Origin: Larkinella soli
Lineage (GTDB): Bacteria > Bacteroidota > Bacteroidia > Cytophagales > Spirosomataceae
DNA: 64,000 nt
NCBI RefSeq assembly: GCF_003703975.1
Contig: NZ_QTJY01000022.1
Location: 1-64,000, forward strand
Direction: 5' to 3'
Below the pieces are notes generated by a model. It did not search any database. It was not told the DNA's origin and worked only from the letters and a program-made list of their open reading frames with translations. Shown here piece after piece: positions 8,465-16,711 of the stretch. Positions within the stretch are counted from its first letter, which is position 1. Each line of letters opens with the position of its first letter. The translations under genes and the position numbers were made by a program.

Positions 8465-9547
8465 CTATCCGGTCCTCCGGGAGTCTTCCGGCCGGGCCTG
8501 TTTCAGGGAAGATTTTCGAAACAGGGATGGCGTGGTGCCGTACCGTTTGCGGAAGGCCTCGTTGAAGGTGGCAATGGAGTTGAAGCCCGAGTCGAAGGCG
8601 ATGGCCATAATGGTGAACCGGTAGTCGGCCGGGTCGCTCAGCCGCCGGAGAGCCTCCTCCAGGCGCAGGCCGTTCATATAGTCGGCGTAGGTCTTCTGAA
8701 GCCGTTCGTTCAATACCTGAGACAGGTGATGCCGGGTGGTGCCGAGTTTTGCGGCCAGCAAATCGTTGGTCAGTTCAGGGTCGAGGTAGATTTTTTCCTG
8801 GGCCATCAGCCGCAGCAATTCCCGTTCGATCCGGTCGGCTTCTTCGCTTTTGAGGCTTGAATGGGCGTATTTGGGAACCCGGTACCCTTTCGAATTCCCG
8901 GAAGCCGGTTCGGGCCGGGCAAACGGCCCGGTCTCCGAAATGACTTGATAACTCACCCAATAAATCAGCAGGGTGAGGGCCACGAAAAGCAGCCGGACAT
9001 CCGGAAACCGCCCGTTATAGAGAACCATCAGCGCCAGCGTCACGATAATGACCGCTTCGGCCGCGGCCGCCACACTCACAAAGCGCTTTACCGGCCGGTC
9101 GGCCCGGCGCCGGGCCAGAACCGCATACACCCCCAGAAAAACCAGTTGAACGGCGGCCCTCAGCCACGGGTGAGCCTCTCTCCAGGCCCCGTCCGTCAGC
9201 AGGGTCAGCCCGACCCCGGCAACCGACAGCCCAAACGGCACGAAATGCAGAGCGTCGGCCCGTTTGAAACGCCGGTTCTGCCCGGCTCTCGCGTAGAGGA
9301 ACAGCAAAGGCCCGACCAGCAGCGGCATCTGGTACGATAGGAGGTAGAGAAATGGGACGGTATGAAACATCCAGACCTTGGCGATGCTTTTCAGCGTCAG
9401 CTGAATTCCGACGACCATCAGAAACAGCGCCATGTACAGGTGGGCCGGCTCCCGGCGCCGGTTCTTCAGAAACCAGAGGCTCAGCAGTCCGCCCTGTAAC
9501 GCGCCGAAAAGAAGAATAAACAGATTGATCTGGGATGCCATCTTCAA
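8465..9547 (-). CDS. membrane-anchored AraC-type transcriptional regulator
   Basis: A 360-residue protein. About residues 1-220 contain roughly six to seven hydrophobic helices (INLFILLFGALQGGLLSLWF, LYMALFLMVVGIQL and others). The C-terminal 100 residues are an AraC-type DNA-binding domain with two helix-turn-helix motifs (NDLLAAKLGTTRHHLSQVLN and IMAIAFDSGFNSIATFNEAF). This 7TM-plus-AraC arrangement is common in Bacteroidota and Leptospira. The membrane part presumably senses a lipid or small ligand and the DNA-binding part works while membrane-tethered. ATG at 9545-9547 is used; Met3 is an alternative. The kelch/hydrolase fusion follows on the same strand and is a likely target. Confidence 0.85.
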   Translation of the reverse strand: MKMASQINLFILLFGALQGGLLSLWFLKNRRREPAHLYMALFLMVVGIQLTLKSIAKVWMFHTVPFLYLLSYQMPLLVGPLLFLYARAGQNRRFKRADALHFVPFGLSVAGVGLTLLTDGAWREAHPWLRAAVQLVFLGVYAVLARRRADRPVKRFVSVAAAAEAVIIVTLALMVLYNGRFPDVRLLFVALTLLIYWVSYQVISETGPFARPEPASGNSKGYRVPKYAHSSLKSEEADRIERELLRLMAQEKIYLDPELTNDLLAAKLGTTRHHLSQVLNERLQKTYADYMNGLRLEEALRRLSDPADYRFTIMAIAFDSGFNSIATFNEAFRKRYGTTPSLFRKSSLKQARPEDSRRTG

Positions 9548-9726
9548 ACGGTTTTAGGCTGTCGGTTTCGGGAAAGGACAACGGGCCGGTAAATCTACCA
9601 TTCCGGAGGGCCGGCGGATTCCCTCGTTCCGGGGGATGCCGGCCGCTTATCACAATCCCTCGGACTGCGTGATGACATCCGGCCACCGAACCTCCTATTT
9701 TGCCATGCACAATATGAATCAACGCA

Positions 9727-10503
9727 ATGAAAATCAGAACCACAGCCGCCGGATTTTTTTTACTCCTGGCCCCCGCGACCTCCGTCCTTTCCCAATGTAC
9801 GGTCACCAAAGACGACCGGGGCCGGGTAGTTACCATCTGCCGGAACCGGACGGAACCGGACGGCCTGCTGCTGAACCGGGTCGACCGGAATACCGGCATC
9901 GGCAGACCGGTGGTCTATCTCGGCAGCGAATACCTGACCTATCCGGTCTGGCAGGAAGGTACGCTGGAGTTAGGGCCGACCGGTCGGACGCTTTCGTGCC
10001 GGATGGCCTTCAACGTCGTTACCAACCAATTATCGTGCCTTTTCCCCGACAGCCCGCAGCAACAGACTGCGTTTCCCGAAACCTTCTCTCTCGGCGGAGC
10101 CCGTTTCATCCGGGCCGGTGCCGGTTCGGGAAAACGAGGGAAGGGGGTGTATTACCACCTTCTATACGACGGCCCCACCCGCCTGCTCAAGTACATCCGG
10201 TGTTCCCTGAGAGTCGGACGGACTGCCGGTTTTTCGGAGCAGGACGCGTTTGACGGGTTTTTCGAGCGGCAGAACGTCTATTTCGTCGGGTCCGAAAACC
10301 GGAGGCTGCGGCCGGTGCGGCTTTCCCGAAAATCGGTCCTCAGGGCGCTCGAAGAGCCGGCCGGCCGGCTGGCCTCCTATCTCAAAAAAGAAAAACTGAA
10401 TGAGGACGAATTGATCGACGCCCTCCGCTTTCACGACACCCCGACCCGGCCGCCGGAAAAACCCGACCCGTCCCGGACCACCACCTCCGAAGAAATTATC
10501 TGA
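9727..10503 (+). CDS. secreted protein of unknown function
   Basis: A 258-residue protein with a clear Sec signal peptide (MKIRTTAAGFFLLLAPATSV, cleavage probably after LSQ). The mature part begins CTVTKDDRGRVVTICR, with two Cys spaced 15 residues apart that may form a disulphide. The rest is mixed strand and helix, with a charged helix SYLKKEKLNEDELIDALRF and a Pro-rich tail. No family is recognised. The gene stands alone between the divergent AraC-type gene and a small secreted protein. The mature start QCTVTKDD loosely resembles the QCDKELK start of the next gene, but the rest does not align. Confidence 0.7.
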   Translation: MKIRTTAAGFFLLLAPATSVLSQCTVTKDDRGRVVTICRNRTEPDGLLLNRVDRNTGIGRPVVYLGSEYLTYPVWQEGTLELGPTGRTLSCRMAFNVVTNQLSCLFPDSPQQQTAFPETFSLGGARFIRAGAGSGKRGKGVYYHLLYDGPTRLLKYIRCSLRVGRTAGFSEQDAFDGFFERQNVYFVGSENRRLRPVRLSRKSVLRALEEPAGRLASYLKKEKLNEDELIDALRFHDTPTRPPEKPDPSRTTTSEEII

Positions 10504-10518
10504 CCGGACCGGCTTCCA

Positions 10519-10574
10519 GAGTACGACACCCGGAGTGCGACACCCGGAGTGCGACTCCCGGAATGGGACTTCCG
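10519..10574. repeat. four tandem copies of a 14-bp repeat
   Basis: Four head-to-tail units follow the stop codon at 10503: GAGTACGACACCCG, GAGTGCGACACCCG, GAGTGCGACTCCCG and GAATGGGACTTCCG, at 10519, 10533, 10547 and 10561. The middle two differ by one base and the last is most diverged, as expected for a decaying slippage array. There is no coding frame through it. Confidence 0.85.
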
Positions 10575-10629
10575 TTTATCCCGGGATGACACCGCCTGTC
10601 AAATAGCATTGCATAATCAGGTACTATGT

Positions 10630-10661
10630 TTTGCATAGTATCCACCCGGCTTTTACCTTGT
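10630..10661 (+). promoter_or_regulatory. candidate promoter with an overlapping palindromic operator
   Basis: TTTG at 10630-10633 and TACCTTGT at 10654-10661 are 20 bp apart, close to the Bacteroidota TTTG-N19/20-TAnnTTTG promoter with one mismatch in the -7 box. The start codon is 31 bp downstream. A perfect 7-bp inverted repeat, TACTATG-TTTTG-CATAGTA (10622-10640), encloses the -33 element, so a repressor bound there would block RNA polymerase. The promoter is inferred; the palindrome is seen directly. Confidence 0.5.
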
Positions 10662-10691
10662 CCTCAGTTTTACCCTTACCAACAGATACTT

Positions 10692-11123
10692 ATGAAAAAA
10701 CTGCTGTGTACTGCCCTGCTCCTGGCCTCCTGCCTCACCGTTTCCTTTGGTCAATGCGACAAGGAACTGAAGCTTTCCACCTCGAAGACCGAATATCTGG
10801 ATGGTTCGGGAACGGTAACAAAGACGGTCGAAGAAAACAGTATCATCGAGATCGGCAAATCGGAGATCGTGATTCGTCCCGGCAATGCCGACCATAAGAT
10901 GAACGGCCGGATCCAGTCGGCCACCTGCACCTGGAATACTCCATATAAGGAAGGAAAATCGGTGATCAAGGCGCTTTTTACCGACCCCTCGGGAGACCAG
11001 AAAAACGCTACGATGACCATCGAAGGCAAGGAAGGCAAGGTTACCTTCCTGATGGAAATCGCCGAACTGCCCGAGCGGAAGATCCGGGTCAGCGTCGATT
11101 CGTTCGAAGAAAAGAAAATATAA
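10692..11123 (+). CDS. small secreted protein of unknown function
   Basis: A 143-residue protein with a Sec signal peptide (MKKLLCTALLLASCLTVSFG). The mature part begins QCDKELKLSTSKTEYLDGSG and looks like one small beta-sandwich (TWNTPYKEGKSV, KVTFLMEIAELPERKIRV). A longer frame starts at 10626, but the ATG at 10692 gives a proper signal peptide and sits 31 bp after the predicted -7 box. No family is recognised. Two features suggest a regulated, separate transcript: the operator-like palindrome upstream and the 33-bp hairpin at 11168-11200 downstream. Confidence 0.75.
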   Translation: MKKLLCTALLLASCLTVSFGQCDKELKLSTSKTEYLDGSGTVTKTVEENSIIEIGKSEIVIRPGNADHKMNGRIQSATCTWNTPYKEGKSVIKALFTDPSGDQKNATMTIEGKEGKVTFLMEIAELPERKIRVSVDSFEEKKI

Positions 11124-11167
11124 GCTCCGCCGGCGGCATCTCCCGAAAGCGGCCGGCCGGATTTGAA

Positions 11168-11200
11168 CCGACAGGTGGTCTCAGTGAGACCACCTGTCGG
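11168..11200 (+). terminator. perfect 33-bp palindrome, possible terminator
   Basis: A 16-bp arm beginning CCGACAGGTGG is followed by one base and the exact reverse complement, giving 16 bp of perfect pairing before loop relaxation. It starts 44 bp after the stop of the small secreted protein and 24 bp downstream of the convergent 32-residue ORF. Only a short TTT follows, so a Rho-independent terminator is plausible but not textbook; a protein-binding site is the alternative. Confidence 0.5.
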
Positions 11201-11223
11201 CATTTGAAAGCCTCTGTACGAAA

Positions 11224-11322
11224 TCAGTAGTACGTTAAACCGGCGAGGATCAGAAGGCCCAGCATCCCCAACATCATCATGATCACTTTTTCCCAGAAAT
11301 CCCTTCTTGCGCTCACCTTCAT
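11224..11322 (-). CDS. 32-residue single-pass membrane peptide
   Basis: ATG at 11320-11322 to TGA at 11224-11226 encodes 32 residues: a charged N-terminus (MKVSARRDFWEKV), then one hydrophobic stretch (residues 14-29, rich in Ile, Met, Leu and Gly), ending TYY. This is the layout of a small membrane protein with a positive, cytoplasmic N-terminus. An AAAGGA ribosome-binding-like sequence lies 10-15 bp upstream of the ATG. It is convergent with the 10692-11123 gene and separated from it by the perfect palindrome. No function is known; chance occurrence cannot be excluded without conservation data. Confidence 0.5.
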   Translation of the reverse strand: MKVSARRDFWEKVIMMMLGMLGLLILAGLTYY

Positions 11323-11696
11323 GCCCCTGCAGATCCTTTGTTAAACCGAATTCCAAAAGAAGGAAATTTTCCGGCGGGAAGGAAGTAGAAAGATCATACG
11401 GGAAGATGACAAAAGTCAGTTTCCGGTTACTTTTGCCAAACCGGAACAGATTGGCATATCTTTTGGGGGCTATCCCGTATCGTTCAGGCCCATACCGACA
11501 CGGCCGATTCAGCTGATTCCGTACCGAACACCGAAATTTTCTTCAGATTTGGAACACCTTTCGTTTCCCGGTTTTTCTCCTGAAACAGAAGCCGGTCACC
11601 GGCCCGCGCCGTCCGCGTGCCCCGGCGGTCCGGTTCCTTCCGACGCTGCAGGAAGCCAATTTTCAATATTTCAACAGCCCGTTCTCATTCGATGGC
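11323..11696. other. intergenic stretch without a supported gene
   Basis: Between the small membrane peptide and the receiver-kinase gene I find no convincing coding frame, tRNA or strong hairpin. A 60-codon minus-strand frame (11484-11666) is basic and lacks a ribosome-binding site, so it is not called. The stretch probably holds the promoter of the gene at 11697, but no TAnnTTTG box stands out. Confidence 0.4.
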
Positions 11697-12791
11697 ATGG
11701 AAACCCAGATCTTACTGATTGAAGATGAAATGCAGATCCGGGAAAACATTTCGGAACTGCTGACCTTGAATGGATTTCGGGTGGAAACTGCAGCCAACGG
11801 CCGGGACGGCATCAGCCAGGCGATGCTTCACCCTCCCGACCTCATCCTGTGCGACATCATGATGCCGGAAGTGGACGGCTACCAGGTTCTGGACGTCATT
11901 CGCGGCAACCGTTCGCTGGCCAATGTCCCTTTTATTTTCCTGACGGCCAAAACCGACGCCGTGAACCTGCGTCGGGGCATGGTGCTGGGGGCCGACGACT
12001 ACCTCACCAAACCGTTTACCTTCCAGGCCCTGCTGAATACGATTGAAAGCCGGATGAAACGGGAGTCGCAGCGGAAAGCCGACCTGCAGGCCCGGCTCGC
12101 CGAACAGCGCGGCACCATCGCGTCCATGGCGGCCCATGAATACAACACCTGCCTCAACGGCATCCTCGGTTTCTCGTCGCTGCTGATCGACCAGTATCAG
12201 GCGTTCAACGAGGAGGAACTGCTGTCGATGGTCGAAATGATCCGGGTGAGCGGAACGCGGCTGAAACGGTCGCTGGACAACATCCGGCTCATGGACGATC
12301 TGCAGCACCTCAACCCGGAAAGCCCGGCCTACGACTATTATGTCGGGGGCAGCAGCCTCATTTCGGCGGAGCTTTTTCCCAGGCTGGTGTCCCGCGTGGA
12401 ATACCGTCAGGGTCGGGAAATGTTGTACCGGTATGAGGTGGAAACCGCGCGGCTCCGGATTTCGGCCGACAACCTCGCCGTCTGTCTGGAAGAACTGGTG
12501 GACAATGCGGTGAAGTTTTCGGAACCGAACGGTCTGGTGCATCTGTCGGGGGTCGTGGAAGGGGAATGCTACCGCTTTACGGCCACCAATCAGGGACAGT
12601 CGTTTCAGACCGGCGACCTGGACCGGATCGCGCCCTACACCCAGTTCGACCGGAGCCGGTACGAGCAGCAGGGCTTCGGCCTGGGCCTCTCGATCCTGAA
12701 ACAGATTCTGAAGCTGAACGGGGGTAGCCTGAAAATCGAAAGCCGGGGCGACCGGACCGAGGTCTCGATCCGGCTTCCCGTCGCAGCCTGA
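11697..12791 (+). CDS. response regulator receiver fused to a histidine kinase (no sensor domain)
   Basis: A 364-residue protein. Residues 1-122 are a complete receiver (acidic pair Glu9-Asp10, phospho-acceptor Asp53 in LILCDIMMPE, Thr83, Lys105 in LTKPF). A short coiled linker leads to a kinase module with phospho-accepting His147 in an atypical H-box (AAHEYNTCLNGILG). The ATPase domain shows the N box (ELVDNAVKFSEPNG), a G box (GFGLGLSILKQIL) and a GGSLKIES end. It has no transmembrane or PAS segment, so it is probably a cytoplasmic relay whose kinase is controlled by its own receiver. It converges on the 12807-13559 gene, whose receiver is a close paralogue (81 of the first 122 residues identical by hand count, no gaps). 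Confidence 0.9.
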   Translation: METQILLIEDEMQIRENISELLTLNGFRVETAANGRDGISQAMLHPPDLILCDIMMPEVDGYQVLDVIRGNRSLANVPFIFLTAKTDAVNLRRGMVLGADDYLTKPFTFQALLNTIESRMKRESQRKADLQARLAEQRGTIASMAAHEYNTCLNGILGFSSLLIDQYQAFNEEELLSMVEMIRVSGTRLKRSLDNIRLMDDLQHLNPESPAYDYYVGGSSLISAELFPRLVSRVEYRQGREMLYRYEVETARLRISADNLAVCLEELVDNAVKFSEPNGLVHLSGVVEGECYRFTATNQGQSFQTGDLDRIAPYTQFDRSRYEQQGFGLGLSILKQILKLNGGSLKIESRGDRTEVSIRLPVAA

Positions 12792-12824
12792 ACCGTTTCG
12801 GGTCGCTCAGACCCGGGAGGCTGC
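12783..12824. terminator. nested hairpin between convergent signalling genes
   Basis: Outer arms GCAGCCT (12783-12789) and AGGCTGC (12818-12824) enclose an inner stem CGGGTC-GCTCA-GACCCG (12799-12815). The structure overlaps the last codons of both convergent genes (stops at 12791 and 12807), so it may end transcription in both directions. There is no long T run. Confidence 0.45.
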
Positions 12825-13559
12825 CCCGCCGGCCAGCCACTGTTTGAACGGACTGTATCGCGCCCTCGGCAGAATAGCCTGTTCGCCCATCGCCAGGAAC
12901 AGGCAATACTTCCCCTTTTCCCAATAGGCGTATTTCTGCACCATTTTCCGGTGCAGGATGACGTTCCGGTTGATTCTGAAAAACTGATTCGGATCGAGTA
13001 CGGCCGTCAGCCGCTCCAGCGTGAGATCGACCTGAAACGTTCCCAGCGGGTGACGGGCGAAATAGGCCCGGTTCTCCACGAAAAAATAATAACAATCATC
13101 GGCATTCAGGAGCGTACTGCCCCGGGTATCGCGGCCCCGGATCGTCCGGAGGTATTCCCGCTCGCAGGGGCCGGAACCATTCTGCTGCCGCAGCCGCTTC
13201 AGCCGGCTTTCGACGGCCATCAGCAGGTCGACGATGTGAAACGGTTTGGTAAGGTAGTCGTCGGCCCCCAGCACCATGCCCCGGCGAAGGTCCCTCATGT
13301 CGGCTTTGGCCGTCAGGAAGATAAAGGGGACATGGGCCAGAGCGGGGTCGTTCCGGATGTTTTCCAGGACGCCGTACCCGTCCATTTCGGGCAACATGAT
13401 GTCACAGAGAATCAGGTCCGGCGGATACCGGGATGCCAGGGCCACCCCGGCGGGGCCGTTCCCTGCCGTTTGTACTTCGTATCCATTCAGCTTCAGCAGT
13501 TCGGCAATATTCTCGCGGATTTGGTAAGAATCTTCAATCAATAAAATCCGGATCGGCAT
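12807..13559 (-). CDS. LytTR family response regulator
   Basis: A 250-residue regulator: a receiver (residues 1-122, phospho-acceptor Asp53 in LILCDIMLPE, Lys105 in LTKPF) followed by a LytTR DNA-binding domain (about 145-245, with DPNQFFRINRNVILHRKMVQ). LytTR proteins bind paired imperfect direct repeats upstream of their targets. The receiver is nearly superimposable on that of the convergent receiver-kinase, with very different outputs. No histidine kinase is adjacent in operon order, so the convergent receiver-kinase is the best partner candidate. The 150 bp upstream are AT-rich with two possible -7 boxes. Confidence 0.9.
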   Translation of the reverse strand: MPIRILLIEDSYQIRENIAELLKLNGYEVQTAGNGPAGVALASRYPPDLILCDIMLPEMDGYGVLENIRNDPALAHVPFIFLTAKADMRDLRRGMVLGADDYLTKPFHIVDLLMAVESRLKRLRQQNGSGPCEREYLRTIRGRDTRGSTLLNADDCYYFFVENRAYFARHPLGTFQVDLTLERLTAVLDPNQFFRINRNVILHRKMVQKYAYWEKGKYCLFLAMGEQAILPRARYSPFKQWLAGGAASRV

Positions 13560-13618
13560 TTCTTTTCAGGTACAGGGTTTGGCTTACGGAGGGTATGTAA
13601 AGTGGGTGGAAATGCGGG

Positions 13619-13644
13619 CAAATTTACTTAAGTGAACAAATTTA
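13619..13644 (-). promoter_or_regulatory. AT-rich region with two candidate -7 boxes
   Basis: The minus strand carries TAAATTTG twice (plus 13619-13626 and 13637-13644), 18 bp apart, each an exact TAnnTTTG match, 60-85 bp upstream of the LytTR regulator start. No TTG at -33 is seen. The surrounding 13615-13675 is far more AT-rich than its neighbours, so chance matches are likelier here. Confidence 0.3.
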
Positions 13645-13712
13645 TTTTAATAAAATATGTAAATTTTTTCTGCGGTTCCGCGCCCCGGAGGCTAACCTTC
13701 CCCTCTAAACGT

Positions 13713-14168
13713 TCAGGGGGCATCGATCCTGCATTCCATCCGGTACAGGTCGAAGCCGGGCGCCCAGTAGTCCAGGACGACTTCCTTCAGTTCAAAGCCC
13801 TGTTTTTCGTAAAACCGCCACGCCATCTGGGACGTCCGGACCGAGACGGTCTTCACCGACGCATGTTCCTTCAGTTTTTCGATCCGGTACCGGGTGAGCC
13901 GGCTGCCGAGGCCCCGGCCCTGATGCTCCGGATGGAAAAAATCCCAGCTGATCTTCCCGACGGTTCCGTCGTCGGAAAGGTTGAAACCTCCGCAGCCCAG
14001 CATCCGGCCTTCTTCCTCCAGAACGAAGTAGTGCCCGGCGTGATTCTCTAGATAATAAATCAAATCCCCTTCTTCGGATTCGGCAAAGTACCGGGGTGTG
14101 TTCAGGCGCAGCAGCCCGATAACGGCTTCCCGGTCGGCCGGGGTGTAGGGACGGATGTTTATGGTCAT
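13713..14168 (-). CDS. GNAT family N-acetyltransferase
   Basis: A 151-residue protein of typical single-domain GNAT length. It starts INIRPYTPADREAVIGLLR, the first strand and helix. It then has the acetyl-CoA pyrophosphate loop as HQGRGLGSRLTRYRIEKLK (Q/R-x-x-G-x-G/A type) and a late YEKQGFELKEVVLDYW block. These enzymes move an acetyl group from acetyl-CoA to an amine on a small molecule or protein; the acceptor is not predictable. It is transcribed toward the LytTR regulator and divergent from the TonB receptor. Confidence 0.88.
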   Translation of the reverse strand: MTINIRPYTPADREAVIGLLRLNTPRYFAESEEGDLIYYLENHAGHYFVLEEEGRMLGCGGFNLSDDGTVGKISWDFFHPEHQGRGLGSRLTRYRIEKLKEHASVKTVSVRTSQMAWRFYEKQGFELKEVVLDYWAPGFDLYRMECRIDAP

Positions 14169-14310
14169 TGCGGAAACGATGGTAGTATACGCACAAGTAA
14201 TTCATTTTTAAAAAGTTAATTTTATTAAGAATTAATCTAAATAAATTTTGCGTTCAAACGCAGCCTGCTTATGTTTGTCGTCCTATTCAACCAATCTTCC
14301 TGAATTTTCA

Positions 14311-16707
14311 ATGAACCGTACGTTGTACCGAATCGGAAACCCCCTCCGCTTTCTCTTAACGAGCCTCCTGCTGATGCTGTTCACGCCGGGATTTGCGCAG
14401 CAGCTCCGGGGCATTTTATCCGGCAAAGTGACCACCTCCGACGGCAGCCCGGCCGCTTATGTGTCGGTGTCGGTCGTGGGTAGCCGCGCTGGTGTGGCCA
14501 CCGATGAGAACGGGGCTTTCCTGCTCACCAATCTTCCCGAAGGCGAGCAGACCCTGCGGATCAGCGGGGTAGGCTTCGATGCCGTCGAGCAGACCGTCCG
14601 GGTCGGCACCACCCCTGATCCCGCGCTGACGGTCGTGCTTCGGGCCTCGGCCCGGCAGCTGGGTGAAGTCGTCGTGACGGGCCAGAAACGCCGGACCTCC
14701 TCGGCCACCCGCACCAACCAGGAACTGATCGACATCCCGATGGCGATTCAGGTCGTCGGGCAGGAAGTCATCCGGAATCAGAACGCCTTCGACATGGCGA
14801 CCATCGTCCGGAACGTAGCCGGCGTCAACCTGGGCGGGACCTACGGCGGCCAGAACACCTACCAGTATTTCAACGCCCGCGGCTTCAACCTTAACAACTG
14901 GCAGAACTACCGCCGGAACGGGTTCATGATCTGGAACATGGGCACCCATTTCAACGACAACATCGAAAGCGTCGAATTTCTGAAAGGGCCGACTGCCATC
15001 CTGTACGGCGACGTTGCCCCGGGGGGCGTCATGAACCTGGTCACCAAAAAGCCGCTGAACTACCATTACCGCCGGATCGAAACGAAGGTCGGGCAATATG
15101 GCCTATTCCGCCCGACGGTCGACGTATCGGGGCCGATCAACGCCCGCCGGACCCTGCTTTACCGACTGAACGCCACCTATGAGCAGTCGAACAGTTTCCG
15201 CGACTATGTGAAAAACAAGGCCGTCATGGTGGCCCCCTCGGTGCTTTGGAAAATTACGCCCGATCTGGAGTGGAACGTGGAATATACCTTTAAGAAAACG
15301 ACGGCGTCGGACGACCCCGGGCTGGTTTCTCCCGACGGCACCTATGCCGGTCTTTCGAAAATTCCCTACAACCGCTACCTCAGCGAACCCGGTGTCCAGT
15401 ACGGGTTCCACGACCACGGCGTTTACTCGACCCTGACCTACCAGATCAATTCCCGCTGGCGGGTCCGGAACCTGGCGGGTTACAGCTACACCTTCCGGAA
15501 CCCGGCCAGCCTCAGCACCGGCAGCATCCCGGATCCCGACGGCCGGGTCGACCGGTATGAATACAACTACCGCCAGTGGTTCGACATCCGGACGGTTTCC
15601 CTCGAAATCCTGGGCGAAATCACTACCGGCCCCGTCAAACACCATCTGTTTGCCGGAGCCGAATACAACGACTCTTTTTCGCGGTATTCGACGGGGGCGG
15701 GCTACAACCGGGTCGACAGCACCTTCAATATCTACCGGCCCCAGTACGGGCGCATCCGGGTTGCCGACGACACCTCGCCGTACGAGAAATTCCGGTTCTA
15801 TTACATTCGCCGGGGCCTTTACGTCCAGGATCAGATCAGCCTTCTGAACGACCGCCTGCAGTTCCTGCTGGGCGTCCGTTTCAACCGCACCGAGCAGGGC
15901 AACCGCTACGACAACGAGTCGGAACGGCCCGAAACCGACCAGCCGGCCGTGGCCGGCCCGGTGTCGCCCCGGTTCGGGCTCGTATACAAACCGCTGCCCT
16001 GGCTGTCGGCTTTTGCCTCATATAGCAAAAGCTATGAAGTCAATGCCCCGGACCCGGCCGCCGAAAATACGGCCCAGTTTTCGGCCCCCGCCCCAACCAT
16101 CGGCGAACAGGTCGAAGCGGGTATGAAAGGCAATCTGCTGAAGGAACGGCTGGGCGTGACGCTGACCGCCTTCCAGATCGACAAGAAAGACGTTTTCGGC
16201 TATGTTTACCTCGACCCGATCAACCCGGGCAACGCGGATTTCAAATACAACCTCTACAGCGGAGGACACCACCGCAGCCGGGGCGTCGAGCTGGATGTGA
16301 ACGGGAAGGTCAACTCCAACCTGAATCTGATCGCTTCGGCCTCCTACATTGAGGCCGAGGTAGTATCGGACCCGGCCTACCGCTCGGGCAACTGGCTGGG
16401 CGCCCAGCCCCGCAACAGCTACAGCCTCTGGGCCGATTACCGCTTCGACCGGCTGGTGAAGGGCCTGACCCTCGGCTACGGGGTGTTCCACCGCGGCCGG
16501 TTCTACGGAACCACCGAAAACATCACCCTGACCCGCAGTTACACGACCATGGACGCATCGGTCGGTTACCGTATCGGGGGCCTCAGCCTGCTCCTGACCG
16601 TCAGCAATCTGGCAAACCGCAAGTATTATCTGCAATCGTTCAGTCCGACCACCTGGGAGCCGCAATGGGTCCGGCGGGGGGTCCTGAGTGTTGCCTATCG
16701 CTTCTGA
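14311..16707 (+). CDS. TonB-dependent siderophore-type receptor
   Basis: A 798-residue outer membrane protein. The ATG at 14311 gives a signal peptide ending near TPGFAQQ; the frame is open 21 codons earlier, but those lack a signal. Residues about 32-115 form a carboxypeptidase-regulatory-like beta domain (GKVTTSDGSPAAYVSV). This is followed by a plug (IDIPMAIQVVGQEVIRNQN, then EFLKGPTAILYGDVAPGGVM) and a 22-strand barrel ending in a C-terminal Phe (VLSVAYRF). The plug resembles ferrichrome/ferrioxamine-type receptors. The next gene, 4 bp later, is a PepSY membrane protein that typically pairs with siderophore receptors, so iron uptake is likely. The AT-rich leader (14200-14260) fits an iron-regulated promoter but no Fur box is evident. 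Confidence 0.92.
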   Translation: MNRTLYRIGNPLRFLLTSLLLMLFTPGFAQQLRGILSGKVTTSDGSPAAYVSVSVVGSRAGVATDENGAFLLTNLPEGEQTLRISGVGFDAVEQTVRVGTTPDPALTVVLRASARQLGEVVVTGQKRRTSSATRTNQELIDIPMAIQVVGQEVIRNQNAFDMATIVRNVAGVNLGGTYGGQNTYQYFNARGFNLNNWQNYRRNGFMIWNMGTHFNDNIESVEFLKGPTAILYGDVAPGGVMNLVTKKPLNYHYRRIETKVGQYGLFRPTVDVSGPINARRTLLYRLNATYEQSNSFRDYVKNKAVMVAPSVLWKITPDLEWNVEYTFKKTTASDDPGLVSPDGTYAGLSKIPYNRYLSEPGVQYGFHDHGVYSTLTYQINSRWRVRNLAGYSYTFRNPASLSTGSIPDPDGRVDRYEYNYRQWFDIRTVSLEILGEITTGPVKHHLFAGAEYNDSFSRYSTGAGYNRVDSTFNIYRPQYGRIRVADDTSPYEKFRFYYIRRGLYVQDQISLLNDRLQFLLGVRFNRTEQGNRYDNESERPETDQPAVAGPVSPRFGLVYKPLPWLSAFASYSKSYEVNAPDPAAENTAQFSAPAPTIGEQVEAGMKGNLLKERLGVTLTAFQIDKKDVFGYVYLDPINPGNADFKYNLYSGGHHRSRGVELDVNGKVNSNLNLIASASYIEAEVVSDPAYRSGNWLGAQPRNSYSLWADYRFDRLVKGLTLGYGVFHRGRFYGTTENITLTRSYTTMDASVGYRIGGLSLLLTVSNLANRKYYLQSFSPTTWEPQWVRRGVLSVAYRF

Positions 16708-16711
16708 AACC

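Noticed and set aside
11484-11666. 60-codon minus-strand frame in the gap before the receiver-kinase gene
   Set aside because: Arg/Lys-rich product without signal, domain or ribosome-binding site; typical random frame.
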